Assembly: GCA_001628485.1 (NCBI GenBank)
Contig: LURR01000029.1
Span: forward strand, 1-57,954
Length of the DNA: 57,954 bases
From: Marine group II euryarchaeote REDSEA-S11_B3N4
Lineage (GTDB): Archaea > Thermoplasmatota > Poseidoniia > Poseidoniales > Thalassarchaeaceae
Direction: 5' to 3'
Shown here: piece after piece, positions 17,317 to 25,637 of the stretch
Position numbering within the stretch: the first letter of the stretch is position 1
Layout of the letters: each line of letters begins with the position of its first letter
The notes under the pieces: model-generated
What the model saw: only the letters and a program-made list of their open reading frames with translations
Databases searched by the model: none
Told to the model about the DNA's origin: nothing
Translations under genes and position numbers: made by a program

Positions 17317-18323
17317 CGAACATGAATATGATCCAGTCGCTGAACAGCGCTCTTGACATTATGCTAGATAGGGATCCTGACGTGATTATCTTCGGAGAGG
17401 ACGTTGGTTACTTCGGAGGAGTTTTCAGGACCACAGACGGATTGCAAGAGAAGCATGGAGACCATAGGGTATTCGATACGCCTCTGTCAGAAGGTGGAAT
17501 CGCCGCTACCGCGTTTGGCATGGGGCTAAATGGGCTTAGACCGATTGTGGAGATTCAATTTGCTGACTATATCTTCCCAGCATACGATCAGATTGTGAAT
17601 GAGATGGCCAAGATCAGGCATAGGTCAGGCGGAGAATTCTGGTCACCAGTCACACTGCGGACCCCTGCTGGCGGCGGGATTAGAGGGGGGCACCATCACT
17701 CCCAATCCCCTGAGTCTCAATTTACTCACACTCCGGGGTTGAAGGTTGTCTACTGCTCAACCCCCTACAACGCCAAGGGCCTATTGATTAGCTCAGTTGA
17801 GAGCAACGATCCAGTGATCTTCTTCGAGCCCAAAAGGTGCTACAGAGGGCCATTCTACGGGGATCCGCACAAAGTTCCAACCTGGTCTGATCATCCGGAG
17901 GCTGAAGTTCCGGAGGGCGAGTACAGAATTCCACTTGGCCAGGCTAGAATGGCCTTGGAGGGAAGCGAATGCACTGTAATATCTTGGGGGGCCATGGTAC
18001 ATGTGTGTGAGCAGGCAATCAAAGATAGCGGATTCTCATGCGATTTGATAGACTTGCAAACTCTTGTCCCTTGGGACAAGGAAACCGTAGTTGGTTCGAT
18101 TGAGAAGACTGGTAGGTGCGTGATTGTGCATGAGGCCCCCAAGACTAGCGGATTCGGAGCGGAGATGTCAGCATCGATTCAGGAGAGGTGCTTCTACCAC
18201 CTCGAGAGCCCCATCGTGAGAGTAACTGGATGGGACACACCTTTCCCCCATACTACTGAATGGGATTACATGCCCGGCCCGACTAGGATCGCCGCGGCGA
18301 TAGCGCAAACACAGGAGGACTAA
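17313..18323 (+). CDS. 2-oxoacid dehydrogenase E1 component, beta subunit
   Basis: A 336-residue partner of E1 alpha. The family landmarks are FGEDVGYFGGVFR near the N-terminus, DTPLSEGGIAATAFGMGLNG, EIQFADYIFPAYDQI, and the RTPAGGGIRGGHHHSQSPE loop. C-terminal HEAPKTSGFGAE and TGWDTPFPH match branched-chain/pyruvate E1 beta proteins. It starts with GTG overlapping the E1 alpha stop (GTGA); the ATG at 17322 is an in-frame alternative. The E2 gene begins one base after its stop. Forms the alpha2beta2 E1 heterotetramer in the cytoplasm. Confidence 0.93.
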   Translation: MTNMNMIQSLNSALDIMLDRDPDVIIFGEDVGYFGGVFRTTDGLQEKHGDHRVFDTPLSEGGIAATAFGMGLNGLRPIVEIQFADYIFPAYDQIVNEMAKIRHRSGGEFWSPVTLRTPAGGGIRGGHHHSQSPESQFTHTPGLKVVYCSTPYNAKGLLISSVESNDPVIFFEPKRCYRGPFYGDPHKVPTWSDHPEAEVPEGEYRIPLGQARMALEGSECTVISWGAMVHVCEQAIKDSGFSCDLIDLQTLVPWDKETVVGSIEKTGRCVIVHEAPKTSGFGAEMSASIQERCFYHLESPIVRVTGWDTPFPHTTEWDYMPGPTRIAAAIAQTQED

Positions 18324-18324
18324 G

Positions 18325-19602
18325 ATGGGAAATTTCGTTTTCAAGTTACCAGACATAGGTGAAGGAGTAGTTGAAGGGGAGGTTGTCCAGTGGCACGTCT
18401 CAGTAGGTGACTCAGTATCCGAGGATGATCCAATCGTGGATGTCATGACAGACAAGGCTACTGTGACTATTCCCTCTCCAGTTAGTGGAGTCATTAGTTC
18501 CCTGAGCGGAGATGTAGGAGACATGATTGCCGTTGGTTCTAGCCTTATGGAAATCGATTCTGAAGGCGAGGGAGGGGGCCCAGCGGCAGAAGATGCCGAG
18601 GTGCAAGAGCCGGTTCCGGATCCTGACCCTCCCAAGGCACCCGAGCCCGCTCCAGCCCCCAAGGCACCCGAGCCCGCTCCAGCCCCCAAGGCACCCGAGC
18701 CTGCCCCTTCTGAAAGCCAAAGCCAAACAGGAAGAGTTCTCGCCAGTCCTGCGGTCAGAAAGAGAGCGCGCGAGAATGATGTAGACCTATCCAATGTAAG
18801 AGGATCGGGACCGGCTGGCAGAATCAGACATGCAGATCTTGACGCATTTATCGCTGCAGGGGGAGCAGTCTCTGGTGCACCGCCTATGGCATATTCGCTC
18901 AAGAGGACAGAAGTGACGCCAGTGAAAGTTGTGGGTCTAAGAAGAAAGATCTCCGAGCAGATGAGTCTGTCAAAGAGCAGGATCCCCCATTTCTCATACT
19001 TCGAGGAAGTGGATATCACAGAATTGGAGAATCTGAGACAGATTCTAAATTCCACAAGGGACGAAACCCAACCTAAGTTGACCTATCTACCGTTCATAAT
19101 GATAGCATTGGCAAAAATAATGCCCGATCACCCAGAGTGCAATGCTCACTTCGATGATGAGGCCGGAGTGGTAAACAGGAATGCTGCAGTAAATCTGGGA
19201 ATAGCCACGCAAACGGATAGAGGCCTGTATGTCCCCGTGGTTAAGCACGTCGAGTCCATGGATATCTGGAAGACGGCTTCTGAGATGCAGAGGGTTTCTG
19301 GCTCTGCAAGAGATGGAAGTGCGAGCTTGGACGAATTAACAGGATCCACATTTACAATTACAAGTCTTGGGAGGGAAGGGGGATTGGGGGCCACCCCAAT
19401 CATCAACCATCCGGAAGTTGCAATTCTTGGGGTGCACAAGGCCAGAGAGATGCCGGTGGCCCGTAATGGCGCAATAGTGATTCGCCGGATTATGAACCTA
19501 TCAAGCGCCTTTGACCATAGAGTAGTTGATGGTGCGGATGGTGCATCACTTATTCAGCACCTAAAGAGAATGCTGGAGAACCCGGCACTCATATTCATGT
19601 GA
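18325..19602 (+). CDS. 2-oxoacid dehydrogenase E2 component (dihydrolipoamide acyltransferase)
   Basis: A 425-residue core enzyme. An N-terminal lipoyl domain carries the modified Lys44 in MTDKATVT. A Pro/Ala linker (residues ~103-130) made of KAPEPAPAP units follows. A peripheral-subunit-binding domain begins ASPAVRKRARE and includes GSGPAGRI. The C-terminal acyltransferase domain ends with catalytic FDHRVVDG (His398, Asp402). There is one lipoyl domain only. It is the target of LipA and LipB encoded at both ends of the same gene run. It transfers the acyl group to CoA and builds the complex core. Confidence 0.95.
   Translation: MGNFVFKLPDIGEGVVEGEVVQWHVSVGDSVSEDDPIVDVMTDKATVTIPSPVSGVISSLSGDVGDMIAVGSSLMEIDSEGEGGGPAAEDAEVQEPVPDPDPPKAPEPAPAPKAPEPAPAPKAPEPAPSESQSQTGRVLASPAVRKRARENDVDLSNVRGSGPAGRIRHADLDAFIAAGGAVSGAPPMAYSLKRTEVTPVKVVGLRRKISEQMSLSKSRIPHFSYFEEVDITELENLRQILNSTRDETQPKLTYLPFIMIALAKIMPDHPECNAHFDDEAGVVNRNAAVNLGIATQTDRGLYVPVVKHVESMDIWKTASEMQRVSGSARDGSASLDELTGSTFTITSLGREGGLGATPIINHPEVAILGVHKAREMPVARNGAIVIRRIMNLSSAFDHRVVDGADGASLIQHLKRMLENPALIFM
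18631..18708 (+). repeat. 27-nt tandem repeat encoding the E2 flexible linker
   Basis: About three copies of a 27-nt unit beginning cccaaggcacccgagcc start at 18631, 18658 and 18685. The first two are almost identical; the third diverges at its end. They encode K-A-P-E-P-A-P-A-P repeats of the hinge between the lipoyl and E3-binding domains. Copy number may vary between strains by slippage. Confidence 0.85.
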
Positions 19603-19609
19603 GGTTCTT

Positions 19610-21043
19610 ATGGTCGAATTAAGAAAATGCCAAGTCTTGGTGGTAGGCGCCGGCCCGGGAGGATATGTGGCTGGGATCAGGGCTGCCCAGTTGGGCCTAG
19701 ATACCGTGATAGTCGAGGGCGACAAGGCTGGTGGTACCTGCCTTATTCGGGGTTGTATCCCAAGTAAAGCAATTATTCATGCTGCTGAGAGGTTCGAGAA
19801 TCTTCGACTTCACTCAGAAGGAGGGCATATGGGACTTTCTGTTTCAGGTAAGCCCGAAGTTGATATGATGGCCCTAGTATCCTGGAAGGACTCAATCGTA
19901 GATAGGCTGAACAAAGGAGTTGAAGGACTCCTAAAGGCGGCCGGTGCAGAGTTAGTTCAGGGTTGGGCAAAGTTCGATGGCCCCAAGACCTGTACCGTGG
20001 AAAATGATGGTGAAGTAGTAAAAATCGAAGCTGAAAACGTGATCATCGCGACAGGCTCCAGTCACATCGACCTCCCGTTCATGCCATGTGACGAGGAGTT
20101 TATCCTATCTTCTACAGGGGCTCTAGATCTGGATTCTCTACCTAGAAGCGTTGCAATAATTGGAGGAGGGTACATTGGCCTAGAACTGGGTTGCGCCCTC
20201 TCAAAACTCGGTACCGAAGTAACAGTTATCGAAGGCATGGAAACTATTCTCGCAATAATGGATAAGGAAATACGCAGGCCATTGGATCTATGGCTGAAGA
20301 AAAACAACGTGACGGTTCATACCGAATCTCTAGCCAGGGGTGCTGAAATTAAAGGCAAAGGGGCATCCAGGAAGGTCGAGATAACATTCGAGAAAGATGG
20401 CTCTGAACAGACCTTGAAAGTGGACAAGGTACTAGTCACTGTTGGAAGGAAACCCAACACGAAGGGTTGGGGCCTGGAGAACATCGGAGCCAGGATGGAC
20501 GGTTCAGGTACGTTCATCAGAACTGATAGGCAATGCAGAACATCAGTACCAGGAGTTTACGCAATTGGGGACGTATCTGGTGAGCCCATGCTAGCTCACA
20601 AGGCCAGTGCTGAGGGAGAGATGGTCGCGGAGATTATTGCTGGACACAAGAGGGAGTTCGACAAGGTCGCAATTCCTGCAATTGTTTTCACTGAGCCTGA
20701 GATTGTTTCAGTAGGGCTGACTCCCGAAGAAGCCAAAGAGAGGGGAGAGGAGATCATAGTTGGAAAATTCCCTCTTGCTGCTAATGGAAGAGCCTTGAGT
20801 CTTGAAGCGGAAAAGACTGGTGGATTCATCAGAGTGACTGCTAGGGAATCCGACCATGTCATCCTAGGTGTTCAGGCCGTTGGCAGCCACGTAGCCGAGT
20901 TACACTCAGAATTCGTTCTCGCACTAGAGATGGGCGCATTACTGGAGGACGTGGCGGGGACGGTCCATGCCCATCCCACCATGTCGGAGGCATTCCATGA
21001 GAGCGTTCTCAAGACATTGGGCCATGCTATCCACATAAGTTGA
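19610..21043 (+). CDS. lpdA: Dihydrolipoyl dehydrogenase (E3)
   Basis: A 477-residue flavoprotein disulfide reductase. FAD-binding VVGAGPGG (residues 11-18), redox pair Cys44/Cys49 in GGTCLIRGCIPSK, an NAD-binding IGGGYIGLE, the second FAD motif AIGDVSG, and the C-terminal His-Glu pair in HAHPTMSEAFHE are all visible. It reoxidises E2 dihydrolipoamide with NAD+. The ATG at 19610 lies 7 bp after the E2 stop. Its stop overlaps the possible TTG start of lipB. All catalytic residues are present. Confidence 0.96.
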   Translation: MVELRKCQVLVVGAGPGGYVAGIRAAQLGLDTVIVEGDKAGGTCLIRGCIPSKAIIHAAERFENLRLHSEGGHMGLSVSGKPEVDMMALVSWKDSIVDRLNKGVEGLLKAAGAELVQGWAKFDGPKTCTVENDGEVVKIEAENVIIATGSSHIDLPFMPCDEEFILSSTGALDLDSLPRSVAIIGGGYIGLELGCALSKLGTEVTVIEGMETILAIMDKEIRRPLDLWLKKNNVTVHTESLARGAEIKGKGASRKVEITFEKDGSEQTLKVDKVLVTVGRKPNTKGWGLENIGARMDGSGTFIRTDRQCRTSVPGVYAIGDVSGEPMLAHKASAEGEMVAEIIAGHKREFDKVAIPAIVFTEPEIVSVGLTPEEAKERGEEIIVGKFPLAANGRALSLEAEKTGGFIRVTARESDHVILGVQAVGSHVAELHSEFVLALEMGALLEDVAGTVHAHPTMSEAFHESVLKTLGHAIHIS

Positions 21044-21051
21044 GGTTTCTG

Positions 21052-21705
21052 ATGGGAAGAGTCGCCGTACTAAGGTGTGGAGTCGTGGAATACCACGTAA
21101 TTTTTGATTTGATGAAGGACCTCCAAAAGAAGAGGATTGCAGGGGAAATAGAAGACACGCTGATCTTTGTTCAGCATCCAGAAGTTGTAACTATCGGCCC
21201 AAAGGCTGTTAGAGAAGAGGTCTCGATTGAAGGCTATCCAACTACTGGGACCGATAGGGGAGGAGGAGTGACCTGGCACGGACCGGGGCAGCTAGTCGTT
21301 TATCCGATCATAAAGTGGAGGGTCCAAGAGCAGAGTGTAAGAGGAGTGATAGGAAGCCTAGAGGATTGGGCGATAAAGGCGCTAAAGGAGTGTGGGGTAA
21401 CTTCCTACAAAGACCCAGAGATGCAGGGAGCCTGGGTTGACGGGTACAAGGTTTGCTCGATCGGGCTCTCTTTCCTTCACTGGGTTAGCAGGCATGGAAT
21501 GTCGATAAACATCGATACCCCGGAAAATCGAGTTGAGGGGATAGAATGCTGTGGAATTCCAGCAGGTAAGCACACTAGTCTGTCAAAGTTAGGATACGAC
21601 ATAGACATAAACAGGATTGAGAGGTGCCTTATCGAGACCTGTGAAGAGGTTCTCGGCAGGACCCCCATGGAACCTGTTGAGTGGTTCCCGGAGATGGTAG
21701 TTTGA
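21052..21705 (+). CDS. lipB: Octanoyl-[acyl-carrier] protein transferase (lipoyl transferase LipB)
   Basis: About 217 residues. The motif RGGGVTWHGPGQLVVYP and the following KVCSIGLSF (catalytic Lys) with HGMSINID are diagnostic of LipB; IECCGIPAGKHTSL holds the catalytic Cys. It attaches octanoate to the E2 lipoyl domain, which LipA then converts to lipoate. A TTG at 21040 overlaps the E3 stop, but the ATG at 21052 (MGRVAVLRCG) fits the family better. Having both LipB and LipA in one run with the OADH complex implies de novo lipoylation rather than scavenging. Confidence 0.93.
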   Translation: MGRVAVLRCGVVEYHVIFDLMKDLQKKRIAGEIEDTLIFVQHPEVVTIGPKAVREEVSIEGYPTTGTDRGGGVTWHGPGQLVVYPIIKWRVQEQSVRGVIGSLEDWAIKALKECGVTSYKDPEMQGAWVDGYKVCSIGLSFLHWVSRHGMSINIDTPENRVEGIECCGIPAGKHTSLSKLGYDIDINRIERCLIETCEEVLGRTPMEPVEWFPEMVV

Positions 21706-22892
21706 ACAGGCCCAGAAGGGGCGATTTAGCTAGACACTGGATTCTTAATCCCGAAACCTGCTTCCTAAACCACGGTTCTTTCGGAGCGACTCCAGTATCT
21801 GTCCTAGAGGAGCAGAGCAGACTTAGGAACCTAATCGAGAGTGACCCGGTTAGATTCTTCGAGAGAGATTACATCCCCCTGATGAAGGGGGCCGTGGGTA
21901 AACTATCCGAATTCATCAACGCCGATCCGGAAGGTCTTGTATTCGTAAAAAACACGACAGAAGGTGTAAACACAGTCCTGAGAAGCCTGGATTTGAAGCC
22001 GGGTGACGAGATTATCGTTACCAATCACAGCTACCAAGCTTGTTGGAATGCTGTTGACTTCGTAACCGAAAGGTCGGACGCAAAGACCGTCGTGGTGGAT
22101 ATTCCGTTCAGAGTGAAGAACGAGGAAGAGGTGGTCGATTTGATTATGGACAAAGTAACTGGAAAGACCGTTCTCGCGATGATTGATACGGTAACGAGCG
22201 CGACCGGACTTAGAATGCCATTCGAGAAACTAGTACGGGATATACAGGGAGCCGGGGTAGACGTGCTCCTGGATGCTGCACACGGCCCTGGCATAGTCCC
22301 GCTAGATCTGATTGCGATGGATGCAGCATATTGCACTGGAAACTGCCACAAATGGATATGCACCCCAAAGGGTTCTGCATTTCTACACATAAGAGAAGAT
22401 AGGAAAAGTCTGGTGAGGCCGTTAAGTATCAGCCATGGACACAGCTTCGAGGGCACGGATCAGGAGAAATTCGAGTATGAGTTCGGATGGCCTGGAACGC
22501 AAGACCCTACTGCCTGGCTCTGCATTCCTCACGCAATAGAATTCCTTGGGAGCCTATTAGATGGGGGATGGCAGGAAATAATGGATCATAACAGGGAACT
22601 CGCTATACAAGGGAGGAGGATTTTATGCGGAGCATTAGGTACTAGCCCACCTGTACCGGACTCAATGGTGTCCTCTATTGCAGCCGTTGAGATGCCGGGT
22701 GAAGGGGATGTGGGGCCGATGAGTCTGGAGGGGGATCCTTATCACAACTTTCTGCTAGATGAGTTCGGAATCCAGGTTCCCGTTTTCCCTTGGAGGCATC
22801 ACAACAAGAGATACATCAGAATATCCGCACAACTGTACAATCACGTGGAAGAGTACGAATTCCTAGCAGACTGTCTGAGTAGATCTCTCTGA
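21702..22892 (+). CDS. Class V PLP-dependent aminotransferase (isopenicillin-N-epimerase-like)
   Basis: About 397 residues. The N-terminal CFLNHGSFGATP and the PLP-lysine region GNCHKWICTPKGSAFL match the CefD-like branch of class V aminotransferases; DAAHGPG precedes it. Members act as cysteine desulfurase/lyase-like, epimerase or aminotransferase enzymes, so the reaction is not assignable. The start is probably TTG at 21702, whose TGA overlaps the lipB stop; a GTG at 21681 is the upstream alternative. It follows lipB directly and may share its transcript, but no functional link to lipoylation is evident. Confidence 0.85.
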   Translation: MNRPRRGDLARHWILNPETCFLNHGSFGATPVSVLEEQSRLRNLIESDPVRFFERDYIPLMKGAVGKLSEFINADPEGLVFVKNTTEGVNTVLRSLDLKPGDEIIVTNHSYQACWNAVDFVTERSDAKTVVVDIPFRVKNEEEVVDLIMDKVTGKTVLAMIDTVTSATGLRMPFEKLVRDIQGAGVDVLLDAAHGPGIVPLDLIAMDAAYCTGNCHKWICTPKGSAFLHIREDRKSLVRPLSISHGHSFEGTDQEKFEYEFGWPGTQDPTAWLCIPHAIEFLGSLLDGGWQEIMDHNRELAIQGRRILCGALGTSPPVPDSMVSSIAAVEMPGEGDVGPMSLEGDPYHNFLLDEFGIQVPVFPWRHHNKRYIRISAQLYNHVEEYEFLADCLSRSL

Positions 22893-22937
22893 TTATGGAA
22901 AGCAAACCATTGAATGGAGGGTGGCGTACCCAGACAC

Positions 22938-23519
22938 ATGCCTGAGGTGGTTGTGGCCCTTACCGGAGCGTCCGGAGCGAAGTACTGCGTGAGACTCATT
23001 GAAGCCTTGGTTGAACACAAATGGTCTGTGAGGCTAATCGTGACCGGCACTGGTGCGATTAACCTCGATTTGGAGTGCTCTATGACTCCTAGTGAGTTGG
23101 CATCTATGGACGGAGTCATACTAGAGGACAATGGCAATTTAGCCGCAAAATCCGCTTCTGGTTCCGCTAGATTCGATGCCTATGTCGTCTGTCCTGCAAG
23201 TGGCACCACAATAGGTAAAATCGCGGCTGGGATTAGTGATAATCTTGCAACCAGGAGCGCGCTTGTGGCCATGAAGGAGAGGAGGAAATTGATAATTGTC
23301 CCAAGAGAAGCGCCATACTCAACCCCTCATCTCAAGGCGATGTTCAATCTGTCTGAATGGGGTGCTGTAATCTTGCCTGCTAGTCCCGGATTCTACAACT
23401 CTCCTGAAAGTATCGATGATTTAGTTGACTTCGTTGTGGCTAGGATTCTAGACCAGTTGGATATTGATCACTCCATCGGTAGAAGATGGTCGGGAGAAGA
23501 GGTCCCATTGGAAGACTGA
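22938..23519 (+). CDS. ubiX: UbiX-like flavin prenyltransferase
   Basis: About 193 residues, of UbiX length. The start MPEVVVALTGASGAKYC gives the glycine-rich flavin loop; CPASGTTIGKIAAGISDNL and VPREAPYSTPHL are family signatures, and PASPGFYNSPESIDDLVDFVVARIL closes the domain. It makes prenylated FMN, the cofactor of UbiD-type decarboxylases. No ubiD is present in this window. An upstream in-frame ATG at 22914 exists, but the 22938 start aligns with the family. In plus-strand order after the aminotransferase. Confidence 0.9.
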   Translation: MPEVVVALTGASGAKYCVRLIEALVEHKWSVRLIVTGTGAINLDLECSMTPSELASMDGVILEDNGNLAAKSASGSARFDAYVVCPASGTTIGKIAAGISDNLATRSALVAMKERRKLIIVPREAPYSTPHLKAMFNLSEWGAVILPASPGFYNSPESIDDLVDFVVARILDQLDIDHSIGRRWSGEEVPLED

Positions 23520-23583
23520 CTCCTGCCATGTACTAAATTGGAATGGGTTCAATAGTGTTGGAAAGTACTGGCCCACAGATATC

Positions 23584-25137
23584 ATGAACGAATGGCTGCG
23601 AGGTCTCAATAGGCCGTCATCAACGGTCCTGGTTGCTGGAATGCTAGTTCTTGGGGCGGCAGGAGGCGGGCTATTGTATAGAGAGGAGATTTCGAACTGG
23701 GTTGGTGGGGACACTGAATACGAACTTATCGACTTTGACTCAAACCAAACCAGAGCCTATGCCCAGGGACTAGTGAATCTAGGAGATCCAGTCTGGGGGG
23801 GGAGGCTTTCAGGTACTGTCGAAGAAGAGAACGCCGCTCAATCCATTAAGACCAACTTCTCAAACAGCGGGCTTCCTTCCACTCTAGAGGAGTTCGAGGT
23901 CCCGTTGTACTACATGGGAAATTCATTCGAACTAATGATTTGTAACTCCGGTACCCTTGGAGGGGTTTTCGGGGGACCGACCCCCTGTACGATTGCCGAT
24001 ATTAATCGAGAAGAAACGAACTTCCAGCATACCGTGGACTTCGTTGTTCAGGGATACAGCGGAAGCGTAGATATTCCTGCTAGCAGTAATGTTGAGGTCG
24101 TAGATCTCGGAATGGGGAATGAATCTGAGGACTGGGACGTCGCAAGCAACGGGGTTGGCTTAGTATGGCTTCGTGATGGGGAGGATGGGCAGGCTGGGAC
24201 GGAAAGCAACACGGTCCTGATGAAGAGGGCTCAGGAAAACGGCCTCAGAGGATTGATTACTGTAAATTCTAGGCAGAACTGCGACGATTTGGTTGCCGGA
24301 GATTGTATCCCATATTCGAAATCTCTAGATATTACTCAGTTCGAGGAGAGGCCTTACGATATTGGATTCGTGATGGTATCCAGAAGCGTCGGAGAGCAGA
24401 TTTCAGAGCAGGTTGTGAATTCTGGCGGTATGCTTGGATTCCAAGTCGATGTGGACAACCAGAACAATGGGAACATACACGTTCCCTGCGGAATCCTAGA
24501 GGGAGAGACTGACCAATTGATTGTAATCGGAGCTCATCACGATACGGTGTATAATGGCCAAGGAGCCGTGGACAACACCGCAGGAACAGCAACTGTGATG
24601 GAGATAGCTAGGCAATTCGGAATTCTTCATTCGGAACTCGGTGATCCGAAGATGACAGTGTACTTCTGCACTTGGGGTGGCGAAGAAGAAGGCCTGTGGG
24701 GTTCTAAGGAGTGGGTGGACAAGCATAGGGATGACCTCGCTGAAAACCTCAGGTTGTACATCAATCTCGATATGAACCACGTTGATGCTGAGAGGAACTC
24801 AGGGGTTGTCCTCCAAGGCAATAGCAAGACTGACGTTCGCCATATCAGAGGCCTAGTTGAAGAGTTCTCATCCTCCCACCCAGAGCTTTACGGAAAGTAT
24901 AGCATTACGGTGAGAGAACTAGAGTCAGAGCAGATGCCCTACAATTCGGATCATGCCCCATTCGTTTACGAAGTGCATCAAGAGGAAGGCGAGTTTGGCA
25001 AAGCGATGCTCTGCTATGGTTCTGGATCGTTGGAGTACCACACCTACTTGGACAACATGGACAGATTCAATGAAGAGAGCTTGGCTGTGTCTGGGATTAT
25101 CTATGGGTCCCTAGTTAGGCACTTAGCGTGGAGCTAA
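23584..25137 (+). CDS. Membrane-anchored M28-family metallopeptidase
   Basis: About 517 residues from the ATG at 23584 (MNEWLRGL), 64 bp after ubiX; the longer frame from 23464 overlaps ubiX and is unlikely. A single TM segment (VLVAGMLVLGAAGGGLL) follows, so the catalytic part is outside the cell. A protease-associated-like insert precedes the M28 core: AHHDT (His318, Asp320), AVDNTAG (Asp330), GGEEEG (367-369), NLDMN and EYHTYLDN supply the two-zinc ligands. Likely an aminopeptidase on extracellular peptides, fitting a protein-degrading heterotroph. The stop overlaps the convergent peroxiredoxin stop. Confidence 0.88.
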   Translation: MNEWLRGLNRPSSTVLVAGMLVLGAAGGGLLYREEISNWVGGDTEYELIDFDSNQTRAYAQGLVNLGDPVWGGRLSGTVEEENAAQSIKTNFSNSGLPSTLEEFEVPLYYMGNSFELMICNSGTLGGVFGGPTPCTIADINREETNFQHTVDFVVQGYSGSVDIPASSNVEVVDLGMGNESEDWDVASNGVGLVWLRDGEDGQAGTESNTVLMKRAQENGLRGLITVNSRQNCDDLVAGDCIPYSKSLDITQFEERPYDIGFVMVSRSVGEQISEQVVNSGGMLGFQVDVDNQNNGNIHVPCGILEGETDQLIVIGAHHDTVYNGQGAVDNTAGTATVMEIARQFGILHSELGDPKMTVYFCTWGGEEEGLWGSKEWVDKHRDDLAENLRLYINLDMNHVDAERNSGVVLQGNSKTDVRHIRGLVEEFSSSHPELYGKYSITVRELESEQMPYNSDHAPFVYEVHQEEGEFGKAMLCYGSGSLEYHTYLDNMDRFNEESLAVSGIIYGSLVRHLAWS

Positions 25138-25598
25138 GCGGAGCAGAAAGAGACAATCTCTTCGTAATCAGGCTCAACTCCTGGGTTTTCTGCTACCCAA
25201 CGATACCGAACCGTCCCCTCACTATCGACAATTATGACCACTCGATTGGCGCTGACGTAGCCGTCAATACCCCCTAATCCGACGAATTTTGCATCATATT
25301 CCTCCACGACGACTCTATCCAAATCCGATAGAAGTTCGAATTCTAGGTTGTATCTTCTAGAGAACTCCGCATTAGCCCATGGGGAGTCTACGCTGATCCC
25401 CAATACAGTTGCATTGCAATCGTTTAGTTTGGCAAGATTTTCCTGGAATGAGCACATCTCTTGGTCACAAACGCCCGTAAAGGCTCCCGGATAAAATGCT
25501 AGAATCACGGTCTTTCCAAGATGTTCAGACAGTGTTACTGCTTCCTTTTGGGTATTCTTCAGTGTGAAATCGGGCGCCGTATCGCCTACTTTTACCAT
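25134..25598 (-). CDS. Peroxiredoxin, PrxQ/Bcp type
   Basis: A 154-residue thiol peroxidase. The active-site region YPGAFTGVCDQEMC places peroxidatic Cys44 and a second Cys49 four residues apart, the PrxQ/BCP arrangement. GDTAPDFTLKN at the N-terminus is typical. It reduces hydroperoxides in the cytoplasm using a thioredoxin-like donor. The last bases overlap the M28 peptidase stop on the opposite strand (TAG/TAA share 25135-25136). Confidence 0.92.
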   Translation of the reverse strand: MVKVGDTAPDFTLKNTQKEAVTLSEHLGKTVILAFYPGAFTGVCDQEMCSFQENLAKLNDCNATVLGISVDSPWANAEFSRRYNLEFELLSDLDRVVVEEYDAKFVGLGGIDGYVSANRVVIIVDSEGTVRYRWVAENPGVEPDYEEIVSFCSA

Positions 25599-25637
25599 AC
25601 AGGGGCCACGGGGTCTGTAATTTGAAGATGCCTGGGT

